DNA from: F1-60-MAGs149 sp037133215
Lineage (GTDB): Bacteria; Actinomycetota; Thermoleophilia; Gaiellales; F1-60-MAGs149
Direction: 5' to 3'
Length of the DNA stretch: 9,860 bases
Assembly (NCBI GenBank): GCA_037133215.1
Contig: JBAXOM010000075.1
Location: forward strand, 1 to 9,860
The number at the start of each line of letters is the position of its first letter. Positions within the stretch are counted from its first letter, which is position 1. Below, one piece after another: positions 1-6,507 of the stretch. The translations under genes were made by a program, and so were the position numbers. The notes under the pieces were generated by a model, which was not told where the DNA came from, ran no database searches, and saw only the letters and a list, made by a program, of their open reading frames with translations.

Positions 1-227
1 TGCTCGATGCCGTGCCTCACATCCTCGCCCACCGGCGCTCCGACGACGCAATCTTCGACGGGCTCGAGCGTGTGTTGAGCCCCCGCGAGCTCGTCGAACT
101 CCATCTCGTCGTCGGCCTCTACGCCACGATCGCCGGCGTGGTTACCGACTTTGATGTCGACCTCGACGCGCAGTCTGGCGCGTTCGACCTCGACCACGAC
201 GAGCGCGGTCCGAGGCTCGGACGCTAG
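1..227 (+). CDS. C-terminal part of a probable carboxymuconolactone decarboxylase (CMD/AhpD-like) family protein, 5' truncated
   Basis: The open frame runs in from the left edge (codons in phase with position 3) and stops with TAG at 225-227, so about 74 C-terminal residues are visible. A GTG at 12 could serve as a start, but the visible protein looks like the end of a longer one. The recognisable piece is the helix with LSPRELVELHLVVGLYATIAG, followed by VVTDFDVDLD. This resembles the last helix of CMD-family proteins (typically 'S-REL-VEL--LVG-Y--LA----G-ELE'). The catalytic Cys-rich part of such proteins would lie upstream, outside the window, so neither activity nor subfamily can be judged. 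The gene converges on rpiA and the two stop codons overlap within CTAG. Family placement rests on a short match from memory. Confidence 0.55.
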   Translation, partial: LDAVPHILAHRRSDDAIFDGLERVLSPRELVELHLVVGLYATIAGVVTDFDVDLDAQSGAFDLDHDERGPRLGR

Positions 228-868
228 AACGCGCGGGTGAGGGACTCGGCCTTCTTGCCGCGGCCAACGATCACCTCAGCCACGAGCGCTGGCTGGAAGA
301 GGCCGTGTGCGACGACGCCCGGCACGCTGCTGAGCCAGGCCTCGAGGGCATCGGGCCCACCAATCGCACCCGCGTAGTCGGCGATTACGTTGCCATCAGG
401 GCTCGGTGGGACATCGCGCAGCGTCACGTTTTGGATCAGTCGCAGTGTGCTCTGCAGGCCGAACTGGAGCAACTCGAGAGGGATCGGAGCGTGGAGTCGG
501 GGCACCAGCTTGCTGGAGTCGGCAATCACGACGAAGCGGTCGGCCATGGCGGCGACGATCTTCTCGCGCGTCTGCGCGGCACCGCCGCCCTTGACGAGCC
601 AAAAGTCCGGCGCGATCTGGTCGGCTCCGTCGATTGCGAGATCAAGTCGATCAACCTCGGCAGCATTCTCGACGGTCAGTCCAAGCGCTCGGGCGGCCTC
701 TTCGGTCTGCACCGAGGTGGCGACACAGCGAATGTCGAGCTTGCGCTCAGCAAGTGCTGGCAGCAGGAAGGCCACTGTCGAGCCCGTTCCGAGCCCAACG
801 CGCATGCCGTCTTCGACGAGCAATGCTGCGGCCTCGGCCGCGACCTTCTTCTCTGTATCTTGGCTCAT
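224..868 (-). CDS. rpiA: Ribose-5-phosphate isomerase A
   Basis: Cytoplasmic enzyme that interconverts ribulose-5-phosphate and ribose-5-phosphate in the non-oxidative pentose phosphate pathway. The 214-residue product has the usual RpiA length and motifs: the phosphate-binding GLGTGST at 25-31, DGAD at 80-83, KGGG at 93-96 followed by REKIVA at 101-106, and SSKLV at 118-122. D80, D83, K93 and E102 correspond to E. coli catalytic-site residues D81, D84, K94 and E103, so the enzyme should be active. The C-terminal part keeps GNVIADY (159-165) and PGVVAHGLF (183-191). It is the last gene of the pgi-gnd-pgl-rpiA order, 46 nt after pgl. No Shine-Dalgarno sequence precedes the ATG. Instead TACCGT lies 6 nt upstream, so a separate leaderless transcript is possible. 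In this operon it turns the Gnd product into the precursor of PRPP. Confidence 0.95.
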   Translation of the reverse strand: MSQDTEKKVAAEAAALLVEDGMRVGLGTGSTVAFLLPALAERKLDIRCVATSVQTEEAARALGLTVENAAEVDRLDLAIDGADQIAPDFWLVKGGGAAQTREKIVAAMADRFVVIADSSKLVPRLHAPIPLELLQFGLQSTLRLIQNVTLRDVPPSPDGNVIADYAGAIGGPDALEAWLSSVPGVVAHGLFQPALVAEVIVGRGKKAESLTRAF

Positions 869-874
869 ACGTGC

Positions 875-880
875 ACGGTA
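875..880 (-). promoter_or_regulatory. Candidate -10 element for a leaderless rpiA transcript
   Basis: On the minus strand TACCGT (TANNNT) lies in the 46-nt pgl-rpiA gap and ends 6 nt before the rpiA ATG, which would place transcription start at or next to the A of ATG. No purine-rich ribosome-binding site is visible before this ATG, which fits leaderless translation. No convincing -35 hexamer was found. TANNNT is a weak pattern, so the support comes mainly from the same spacing at other genes in the window. Confidence 0.3.
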
Positions 881-914
881 GCGGGGACGGACGGCGTGGG
901 TGTGCGCAGGCCGG

Positions 915-1583
915 CTACTGACCAGCTGCAGCCGCGTCCGCGATGATCACGGAGCGGGGCGCGGAGACACTGCCGGCGGGGATCGAGTGGTCGCCCGCCA
1001 GCAATTGCTGGAGTGGCACGCGCTTGTCCTCGCCGGTGATCAGCCACAGCAAGAGGCGCGTGCGGCTCAACTCGGGGTACGTCAGCGTCATGCGATGTGT
1101 GCCCTGATACTCACCCGTCGTGATCGCGACCATCCGGTCGTGCACACCGAGGACGGCATCGCCTGGGACCAGCGAGGCCGTGTGTCCGTCGGGGCCAAGG
1201 CCGAGGTGGATGACGTCGATCGTGGCCGGCAAGTCGCCGGCGTAGTCTGCCGCCGCTGCCTCGAGATCTTCGTCATTGACGGGCATCGGGTGGATCACCA
1301 CGGGCAGCTGCGGGCCAATGCTCTCGCGCAGGTGCGTGAGGTTGCGAGCCGGATCACCCTCGGGGGCGACGCGCTCGTCGACCTGGTACAGCTCGACGGA
1401 CTCCCACGGCATCGTCAGCTCGGCGAGATCCGCGAACATCGCCCACGGCGAACGACCACCGCTGACCGCGAGCGAGAAGACGCCACGCGCCGCGACAGCG
1501 GCACGGGCCTCCTCGGCAACGCGCTCGGCTGCGGCGTGCGCAACGGCCGCCGCATCCGGCAACACGATTAGCTCGTGCTGCAC
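915..1583 (-). CDS. pgl: 6-phosphogluconolactonase (DevB/Pgl type)
   Basis: Hydrolyses 6-phospho-D-glucono-1,5-lactone to 6-phosphogluconate in the oxidative pentose phosphate pathway; cytoplasmic. The 222-residue protein belongs to the glucosamine-6-phosphate isomerase/6PGL fold. Visible motifs are LAVSGGRSP at 38-46 (usually SGG-TP), YQVDERVAP at 66-74, the asparagine of PARN at 81, the signature GLGPDGHTASL at 128-138 with the conserved histidine at 134, and HRMTLTYP at 163-170. The start chosen is GTG at 1583-1581, because the family's N-terminus begins there and the frame farther upstream lies inside gnd. The gnd TAG and this GTG share one base (TAGTG), which suggests translational coupling. 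A GAAGG-type Shine-Dalgarno sits at 1588-1592, 4 nt upstream. No zwf or opcA lies beside it, although these often accompany pgl in actinobacteria. Confidence 0.93.
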   Translation of the reverse strand: MQHELIVLPDAAAVAHAAAERVAEEARAAVAARGVFSLAVSGGRSPWAMFADLAELTMPWESVELYQVDERVAPEGDPARNLTHLRESIGPQLPVVIHPMPVNDEDLEAAAADYAGDLPATIDVIHLGLGPDGHTASLVPGDAVLGVHDRMVAITTGEYQGTHRMTLTYPELSRTRLLLWLITGEDKRVPLQQLLAGDHSIPAGSVSAPRSVIIADAAAAGQ

Positions 1584-2611
1584 TACGCCTTCTTCTCGTC
1601 GTGCCCACCGAATTCGCTGCGCATCGCCGACTGCACCTTGCCGGAGAACTGGCCGAGGCCACGCGACTCGAAGCGCTCGATCAACGACGCCGTGATGACG
1701 GGGGCGGGGACGCCCTCCTCGATTGCCGCGATCGTCGTCCAGCGACCCTCGCCGGAGTCCGACACGCGACCGTCGAAGGCGTCCAGATTCGGATCCTTCG
1801 AGAGGGCGGCTGCCGTCAAATCGACGAGCCACGAGCCAACGACGGAGCCGCGGCGCCAGACCTCAGCGACCTCAGCCACATCGATCTCGTACTGGTAGTA
1901 CTCGGGATCGCGCAGCGGCGTCGTTTCGGCATCGACCTCTTGCTGGTGCTTGCCGGCATCGGCGTGCTTGATGATCGAGAGACCCTCAGCGATCGCGGCC
2001 ATCATGCCGTACTCAATACCGTTGTGGACCATCTTGACGAAGTGGCCCGCACCGTTCGGACCACAGTGGAGGTAGCCCTCCTGCGCGGTGCCACCAGGCT
2101 TGCGACCTGGGGTCGGCTCGGCAGAGCCCTCGCCCGGTGCGATCGTCTTCCAAATTGCGTCGAGACGCTGCACGGCCTTGTCTTCGCCGCCGATCATCAG
2201 GCTGTAGCCACGATCGAGACCCCAGACGCCACCCGACGTGCCGCAGTCGACGAAGTGGATGCCCTTGGCTGCCAACTCCTTGGCGTGCTTAATGTCGTCG
2301 CGGTAGTACGAGTTGCCACCGTCGATGATCGTGTCGTCGTCCTCGAGGACGGTCTTCAGCTCGTCGACCATCTTCTGCACGATCGCGGCGGGCACCATGA
2401 TCCAGACGTTGCGCGGGCGCTCCATCTTCGAGACGAGATCGGCAATCGAGGAGGCGCCGATCGCGCCCTCAGCCTCGAGTTCCTTGACGGCAGCGTCGTT
2501 GACGTCGAAGACCACGCAGGTGTGGCCGTCGCGCATCAGGCGGCGGACGAGGTTGGCGCCCATTCGGCCGAGGCCGATCATGCCGAGCTGCATTGGGTGT
2601 TCAGTAGCCAT
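1583..2611 (-). CDS. gnd: 6-phosphogluconate dehydrogenase, decarboxylating, short (probably NAD-dependent) type
   Basis: Oxidatively decarboxylates 6-phosphogluconate to ribulose-5-phosphate. At 342 residues it belongs to the short form (about 300-340 aa) and not the roughly 470-aa NADP form. The Rossmann GLGRMG is at 13-18. The second strand ends VVFD, with D36 where NADP-dependent enzymes carry Asn-Arg-Ser/Thr; an acidic residue here is expected to favour NAD, so I infer NAD preference. Substrate motifs are IDGGNSYYRDD at 96-106, DCGTSGGVWGL at 122-132 and the catalytic helix VKMVHNGIEYG at 192-202 (K193, N197, E200). The C-terminal domain keeps DSGEGRWT at 285-292. A loop at 160-178 rich in Gly and Pro precedes the catalytic helix. 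The start is supported by AAGGAGA 5 nt upstream; it lies 15 nt after pgi and its stop overlaps the pgl start. Confidence 0.94.
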   Translation of the reverse strand: MATEHPMQLGMIGLGRMGANLVRRLMRDGHTCVVFDVNDAAVKELEAEGAIGASSIADLVSKMERPRNVWIMVPAAIVQKMVDELKTVLEDDDTIIDGGNSYYRDDIKHAKELAAKGIHFVDCGTSGGVWGLDRGYSLMIGGEDKAVQRLDAIWKTIAPGEGSAEPTPGRKPGGTAQEGYLHCGPNGAGHFVKMVHNGIEYGMMAAIAEGLSIIKHADAGKHQQEVDAETTPLRDPEYYQYEIDVAEVAEVWRRGSVVGSWLVDLTAAALSKDPNLDAFDGRVSDSGEGRWTTIAAIEEGVPAPVITASLIERFESRGLGQFSGKVQSAMRSEFGGHDEKKA

Positions 2612-2616
2612 GTGAG

Positions 2617-2623
2617 TCTCCTT
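2617..2623 (-). promoter_or_regulatory. Ribosome-binding site of gnd
   Basis: On the minus strand AAGGAGA lies 5 nt before the ATG at 2611. It is one of the two strongest Shine-Dalgarno sequences in the window and fixes the gnd start at MATEHP rather than at the internal Met7. It sits in the 15-nt pgi-gnd gap, as expected for an internal operon gene, in contrast to the transcript-leading genes, which lack such a site. Confidence 0.8.
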
Positions 2624-2626
2624 GCC

Positions 2627-4252
2627 TTAGCCGCGCTTGAGAGCGCGGTAGCGGCGAATTAGTGCGTTGGTGGAAGAATCGTGCGTTAGATCGGGTTCGG
2701 CTTCGCTCTCGAGCTCGGGGATGATCGCGACGGCAAGTGCCTTGCCGAGCTCGACGCCCCATTGGTCGAACGAGTCGATGCCCCAGATCGTGCCCTGGGT
2801 AAACACGCTGTGTTCGTAGAGGGCGATCAGGGTGCCGAGCTGAAACGGCGTCAGCTTGTCGGCGAGGATTGTGTTGGTCGGGCGGTTGCCCTCCATCACG
2901 CGGTGCGGGGCAACGTTGGGCGGCGTGCCCTCAGCGAGCACCTCAGCTTCGGTCTTGCCAAAGGCGAGCGCCTCGGCCTGCGCGAAGACATTGCTCATCA
3001 GGATGTCGTGGTGTTCGCCGATCGGGTTGAGCGACTGGCCAAAGCCAATCAGGTCGACGGGGATCATCGAGGTTCCCTGGTGGATCAGCTGGTAGAAGGA
3101 GTGCTGGCCGTTCGTGCCCGGCTCGCCCCAATAGACCATGCCCGTGTCGTAGTCGACGTGCTTGCCATCGAGCATGACGTGCTTGCCGTTCGACTCCATT
3201 GTCAATTGCTGAAGGTACGCGGGGAAGCGCTTGAGGTACTGCTCGTACGGCATGACTCCGATGGTCTGGACGTCGAAGAAGTCGCGGTACCAGACGGCGA
3301 GGAGGCCCATTAGGACGGGCAGGTTTTGCGCGAGTGGCGCGGTCTGGAAGTGCTCGTCCATGGCGTGGAAGCCGGCGAGGAGCTCGTGGAACTGTGCTGG
3401 TCCGACCGCAAGCATCGTCGAGAGGCCGATCGCCGAATCCATCGAGTAGCGGCCACCGACCCAGTCCCAGAAGGGGAACATGTTGTTCGTGTCGATCCCG
3501 AACGCCTCGACGCGCTGAGCATTCGTGGAGACCGCGACGAAGTGCTTCGCCACCGCGGCATCGTCTCCGAGCTTTGCGAGCGACCAGGCTCGAGCCGTAT
3601 GCGCGTTGGTCATCGTCTCGAGCGTGCCAAACGTCTTCGAGGCGATGATGAAGAGCGTCTCCTCGGGGTCGAGGTCGAGCGTGGCCTCAGTAAAGTCGGT
3701 CGAGTCGACGTTCGAGACGAAGCGGAAGGTCAGGTCGCGCTGCGTGTAGTGCTTGAGTGCCTCGTAGGCCATGACGGGGCCAAGATCTGATCCACCAATG
3801 CCGACGTTGACGATGTTGCGGATACGTTTGCCGGTGTGGCCGAGCCAGCGGCCGGCCCGGACGTCATCGGCGAAGGTGCCCATGCGATCGAGTACCTCGT
3901 GCACGTCGTGGACGACGTCTTGACCATCAACGTGGAGCGTTGCGCCCTTCGGGAGTCGCAAGGCTGTGTGGAGGACGGCACGGTCCTCGGAGACGTTGAT
4001 GTGGTCGCCACGGAACATCGCCTCGCGATGGCCAGCCAGATCGCGCTCCTCAGCCAGCTGGATCAGCAGCTGCATGGTCTCTGCCGTGACGCGATTCTTC
4101 GAGTAATCCAAGAACAGTCCAGCAGCCTCGGCGGTCAAGGTCTCGCCCCGCGTCGCGTCCGCTGCAAAAAATTCGCGGAGATGCGTATCTTTGATGTCTT
4201 TGTGGTGTGCGGCGAGAGCCTGCCAAGCGGTTGTCGAGCGAAGCATCGTCAT
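2627..4252 (-). CDS. pgi: Glucose-6-phosphate isomerase
   Basis: Cytoplasmic enzyme interconverting glucose-6-phosphate and fructose-6-phosphate, linking glycolysis/gluconeogenesis with the pentose phosphate pathway. The 541-residue length is close to the E. coli enzyme (549). Motifs in order: VGIGGSDLG at 150-158 and SKTFGTLETMTN at 205-216 (phosphate binding), the family signature DWVGGRYSMDSAIG at 263-276, MESNGKHV at 352-359 with the base Glu at 353, GEPGTNGQHSF at 376-386 with His384, and the second signature ending FDQWGVELGK at 495-504 with Lys504. E353, H384 and K504 match the rabbit catalytic residues E357, H388 and K518 by spacing. It is the first gene of the minus-strand operon. 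ATG at 4252 or ATG two codons later could be the start; the first is preferred because TATCCT lies 7 nt upstream and no Shine-Dalgarno is present. Confidence 0.97.
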   Translation of the reverse strand: MTMLRSTTAWQALAAHHKDIKDTHLREFFAADATRGETLTAEAAGLFLDYSKNRVTAETMQLLIQLAEERDLAGHREAMFRGDHINVSEDRAVLHTALRLPKGATLHVDGQDVVHDVHEVLDRMGTFADDVRAGRWLGHTGKRIRNIVNVGIGGSDLGPVMAYEALKHYTQRDLTFRFVSNVDSTDFTEATLDLDPEETLFIIASKTFGTLETMTNAHTARAWSLAKLGDDAAVAKHFVAVSTNAQRVEAFGIDTNNMFPFWDWVGGRYSMDSAIGLSTMLAVGPAQFHELLAGFHAMDEHFQTAPLAQNLPVLMGLLAVWYRDFFDVQTIGVMPYEQYLKRFPAYLQQLTMESNGKHVMLDGKHVDYDTGMVYWGEPGTNGQHSFYQLIHQGTSMIPVDLIGFGQSLNPIGEHHDILMSNVFAQAEALAFGKTEAEVLAEGTPPNVAPHRVMEGNRPTNTILADKLTPFQLGTLIALYEHSVFTQGTIWGIDSFDQWGVELGKALAVAIIPELESEAEPDLTHDSSTNALIRRYRALKRG

Positions 4253-4259
4253 GGGGGTG

Positions 4260-4265
4260 AGGATA
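4260..4265 (-). promoter_or_regulatory. Candidate -10 element of a leaderless pgi operon promoter
   Basis: In the 143-bp region between the divergent pgi and dprE1 genes, the minus strand carries TATCCT ending 7 nt before the pgi ATG. The intervening bases are CACCCCC, which cannot act as a Shine-Dalgarno. A transcript starting at the ATG or one base before it is the simplest reading. No TTGACA-like -35 was found at 16-18 nt. Confidence 0.4.
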
Positions 4266-4382
4266 GCCGCTGAGCGAAACCTGCGCGGTATGGGCGCCAG
4301 ATGTTCACACGCGTAGGGTGGGCTGGTGCAGGCGGGACTCTCTGCGGACGTTTAGCCTCACCAATCTCTCATCGGCTGCGGA

Positions 4383-4388
4383 TAGGCT
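4383..4388 (+). promoter_or_regulatory. Candidate -10 element of the dprE1 operon promoter
   Basis: TAGGCT ends 7 nt before the dprE1 ATG (spacer TCTCGCG), the same distance as at pgi on the opposite strand. The overlapping GGATAGG at 4380-4386 could instead be read as a weak Shine-Dalgarno 9 nt from the ATG, so the leaderless reading is less certain here. The 7-mer CTGCGGA occurs twice just upstream (4342-4348 and 4376-4382); with only two short copies I do not call it an operator. Confidence 0.35.
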
Positions 4389-4395
4389 TCTCGCG

Positions 4396-5742
4396 ATGAC
4401 GGATTCGGTCACCACACTATTGACGGGGTTTGGGCGGACAGCTGGGACGGCTGCTGGTGTGGTTGTACCGGAGCTGCCAGATGTCGCATCGGCCGTGCTA
4501 AGCGCACCCGTACGCGGGACGCTTGCGCGCGGTCTTGGGCGGGCCTATGGCGATGCGGCGCAGAACGCCGGTGGGTCGGTGATTGACACACAGCAATTAC
4601 AGGGCACCGTCTTTGATCGCGAACTGGGAGTCGTTCGTGCTGATGCAGGTGTGGTGCTGGGCGACCTGATGCGTGTCGTGGTACCCCAGGGATGGTTTGT
4701 TCCGGTTACCCCAGGGACACAGTTCGTCACGGTTGGCGGCGCGATTGCGGCCGATGTGCACGGCAAGAACCACCATCAAGACGGCAGTTTTGGTGATCAT
4801 CTGATCGATCTCGAACTGGTCGACGGCACGGGGACGACCCACACGCTTCATCCCGGCGACCCTGCCTTCGAGGCGACCTGTGGCGGCCTCGGTCTGACTG
4901 GCGTGATTACGGCGGCCACGCTGCGGCTGATTCCAATTGAGACGGCAGACATTCGCACCGACATCGAGCGCGTGGCAGATCTCGATACGTTGATGACGCG
5001 GCTCGCAGACAGCGATGACGACTACCGATATTCGGTGGCGTGGATCGACCTCGTGACGGGAGGGAAGGCACTCGGACGCGGTGTGCTCGAGCGGGGAGAC
5101 CATGCAACCCGTGCCGAGCATGCCTCTGACAGTCCGCTGGCTGTCGCGGACGGTCGCACGGTCAACGCTCCACCGTGGGTCCCAAGTGGGCTCCTCAATC
5201 GTGTTTCTGCCCGGGCCTTCAACGAGCTGTGGTTCCGCAAATCTCCAGCCGAGGCCACACGGATCGTCCCGTACAGCACGTTCTTTCACCCGCTCGATCG
5301 CCTAGCGGGGTGGAATCGCCTGTATGGAGATGGTGGCTTCTTGCAGTACCAGTTCGTTGTTCCGCTCGGTCAAGAAGGCGCTTTACAGAGCGCGGTGGAA
5401 CTGATCGTAGGCACCAAGAGTCCTGTCCTGTTGGCTGTGCTCAAGCGCCTTGGACCGGGGCGTGGTCTGCTCGCCTTTCCCCAGGCCGGCTGGACGCTTG
5501 CTCTCGATTTACCCGCCCGGTGGGATGGGTTGCGGGCATTGACGGATGCACTCGATGTGCTTGTGGCCGAGGCGGGAGGGCGCGTGTACCTCGTCAAGGA
5601 TGCGCGTCTCCAGCCAGAAATGCTGCCACTCATGTATCCAGAGCTTGAGGCGTGGCGTACGATCCGAAGCGGACTCGACCCGGATGGTCGGTTCCAGTCG
5701 GACCTCTCTCGACGAATCGGATTGGTGGAACCCCGTGCGTAA
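4396..5742 (+). CDS. dprE1: Decaprenylphosphoryl-beta-D-ribose 2'-oxidase (DprE1)
   Basis: FAD-dependent oxidase that converts decaprenylphosphoryl-ribose (DPR) to its 2'-keto form, the first half of the epimerisation to DPA, the arabinose donor. The 448-residue VAO-type flavoprotein shows the FAD domain with TLARGLGRAYGD at 42-53, VTPGTQFVTVGGAIAADVHG at 104-123 and GKNHH at 123-127, and the substrate domain with FFHPLDRLAGWNRLYG at 296-311, FLQYQF at 315-320 and VYLVKDAR at 397-404. By my remembered alignment to M. tuberculosis DprE1, H122, K350 and K401 match H132, K367 and K418. The inhibitor-reactive Cys387 is replaced by Ala369 (GWTLALDLP) and Tyr314 by Phe297. The ATG at 4396 is chosen because the homologous N-terminus (LLTGFGRTA) follows it; an upstream GTG at 4318 would add 26 unrelated residues. 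It overlaps dprE2 by 8 nt. Confidence 0.94.
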   Translation: MTDSVTTLLTGFGRTAGTAAGVVVPELPDVASAVLSAPVRGTLARGLGRAYGDAAQNAGGSVIDTQQLQGTVFDRELGVVRADAGVVLGDLMRVVVPQGWFVPVTPGTQFVTVGGAIAADVHGKNHHQDGSFGDHLIDLELVDGTGTTHTLHPGDPAFEATCGGLGLTGVITAATLRLIPIETADIRTDIERVADLDTLMTRLADSDDDYRYSVAWIDLVTGGKALGRGVLERGDHATRAEHASDSPLAVADGRTVNAPPWVPSGLLNRVSARAFNELWFRKSPAEATRIVPYSTFFHPLDRLAGWNRLYGDGGFLQYQFVVPLGQEGALQSAVELIVGTKSPVLLAVLKRLGPGRGLLAFPQAGWTLALDLPARWDGLRALTDALDVLVAEAGGRVYLVKDARLQPEMLPLMYPELEAWRTIRSGLDPDGRFQSDLSRRIGLVEPRA

Positions 5743-6496
5743 TGCCCTCGGTGATGTGCAGTCGTTGCTCGTGCTCGGCGGCGGCTCAGAGATCGGCTTG
5801 GCCACGGCTCACGCCTTCGTGGGCAACCACTGCCGGACCGTGATCTTGGCCGGGCGCGACCCGCAGCGTTTCGCACCCGAGGCCGACCGCCTCAAAGCAG
5901 CGGGGGCGACCACGGTTGAGACGTTGGCCTTTGATGCTGACGACACGGCGTCCCATCCCACGCTGATCGACGACGTCTTTGATCGCCACGGCGACATCGA
6001 CTGTGTCCTCGTAGCCTTTGGCGTCCTCGGCGATGCCGAGACCGCAACGTATGACCACACGCAGGCAATGGAGTTGATGCAGACGAACGCGATGGGCGCG
6101 ATCTCGGCGATGGTGCCGGTCGTGGCGCGGATGCAGCGCCAGGGCCACGGCACGATCATCGTGTTGTCGTCCGCGGGTGCCGAACGCGTGCGGGCCTCGA
6201 ACGCCGTTTACGGTGCGGCCAAGGCAGCGCTTGATGGCTACGCGCAGGGTCTTGGTGATGCCTTGCAGGGCAGCGGTGTTCACGTGATGGTCGTTCGCCC
6301 TGGCTTTGTCCACACGCGGATGACAGCGGGCCTCGAAGCCCCGCCGTTTAGCACCACACCCGAGGCAGTCGCGACTGCGATTGTTGACGGCATGCGTCGC
6401 GGTGCCGAGACGATCTGGGTACCAAAGCCCATGCGTGCCGTGATGTCCGCGCTGCGGCACCTGCCGCGACCGATCTTCCGACGGCTCGATATCTGA
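5735..6496 (+). CDS. dprE2: Decaprenylphosphoryl-2-keto-beta-D-erythro-pentose reductase (DprE2)
   Basis: Short-chain dehydrogenase that reduces the DprE1 keto product to decaprenylphosphoryl-arabinose. The 253-residue protein has the nucleotide-binding LVLGGGSEIGLA at 12-23, with GGGSEIG in place of the classical TGxxxGxG as in mycobacterial DprE2, FDADD at 67-71, VAFGVLGDAE at 93-102, the structural Asn118, the catalytic Ser near 145-146 (IIVLSSAGAERVR), YGAAK with Tyr159 and Lys163, and RPG at 188-190. The C-terminus MSALRHLPRPIFRRLDI resembles the mycobacterial one (MVLRHIPRSIFRKLPI, from memory), which separates it from generic SDRs. The start is GTG at 5735, eight bases inside dprE1, because the glycine-rich motif then falls at the right distance; GGTGG lies 6 nt upstream. 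The overlap suggests coupled translation, in keeping with the two proteins acting as an epimerase pair. Confidence 0.93.
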   Translation: MRNALGDVQSLLVLGGGSEIGLATAHAFVGNHCRTVILAGRDPQRFAPEADRLKAAGATTVETLAFDADDTASHPTLIDDVFDRHGDIDCVLVAFGVLGDAETATYDHTQAMELMQTNAMGAISAMVPVVARMQRQGHGTIIVLSSAGAERVRASNAVYGAAKAALDGYAQGLGDALQGSGVHVMVVRPGFVHTRMTAGLEAPPFSTTPEAVATAIVDGMRRGAETIWVPKPMRAVMSALRHLPRPIFRRLDI

Positions 6497-6507
6497 GCAC
6501 GACGCCT

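Noticed and set aside
1584..1832. N-terminal extension of Pgl upstream of the GTG at 1583
   Set aside because: It would overlap the 3' end of gnd by about 250 bases and adds sequence unrelated to the Pgl family.
1601..2662. A long plus-strand open frame (353 codons) opposite gnd
   Set aside because: It is a codon-phase shadow of gnd: GC-rich coding DNA has few stops on the opposite strand. The product has no recognisable domain, and gnd is unambiguous.
4342..4388. Direct repeat CTGCGGA (4342-4348, 4376-4382) and inverted AGCCT/AGGCT near the dprE1 promoter as an operator
   Set aside because: The copies are only 5-7 bases long and there are only two; this is expected by chance in GC-rich DNA.
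4318..4395. N-terminal extension of DprE1 from a GTG at 4318
   Set aside because: The extra 26 residues have no family resemblance and would cover the probable promoter; the homologous N-terminus begins at the ATG at 4396.
4390..5742. Annotating the oxidase as L-gulonolactone/arabinono-lactone oxidase, a common label for this flavoprotein family
   Set aside because: The HGKNHH, GFLQYQF and C-terminal motifs match DprE1, and the gene sits directly before dprE2 and a DPPR synthase.
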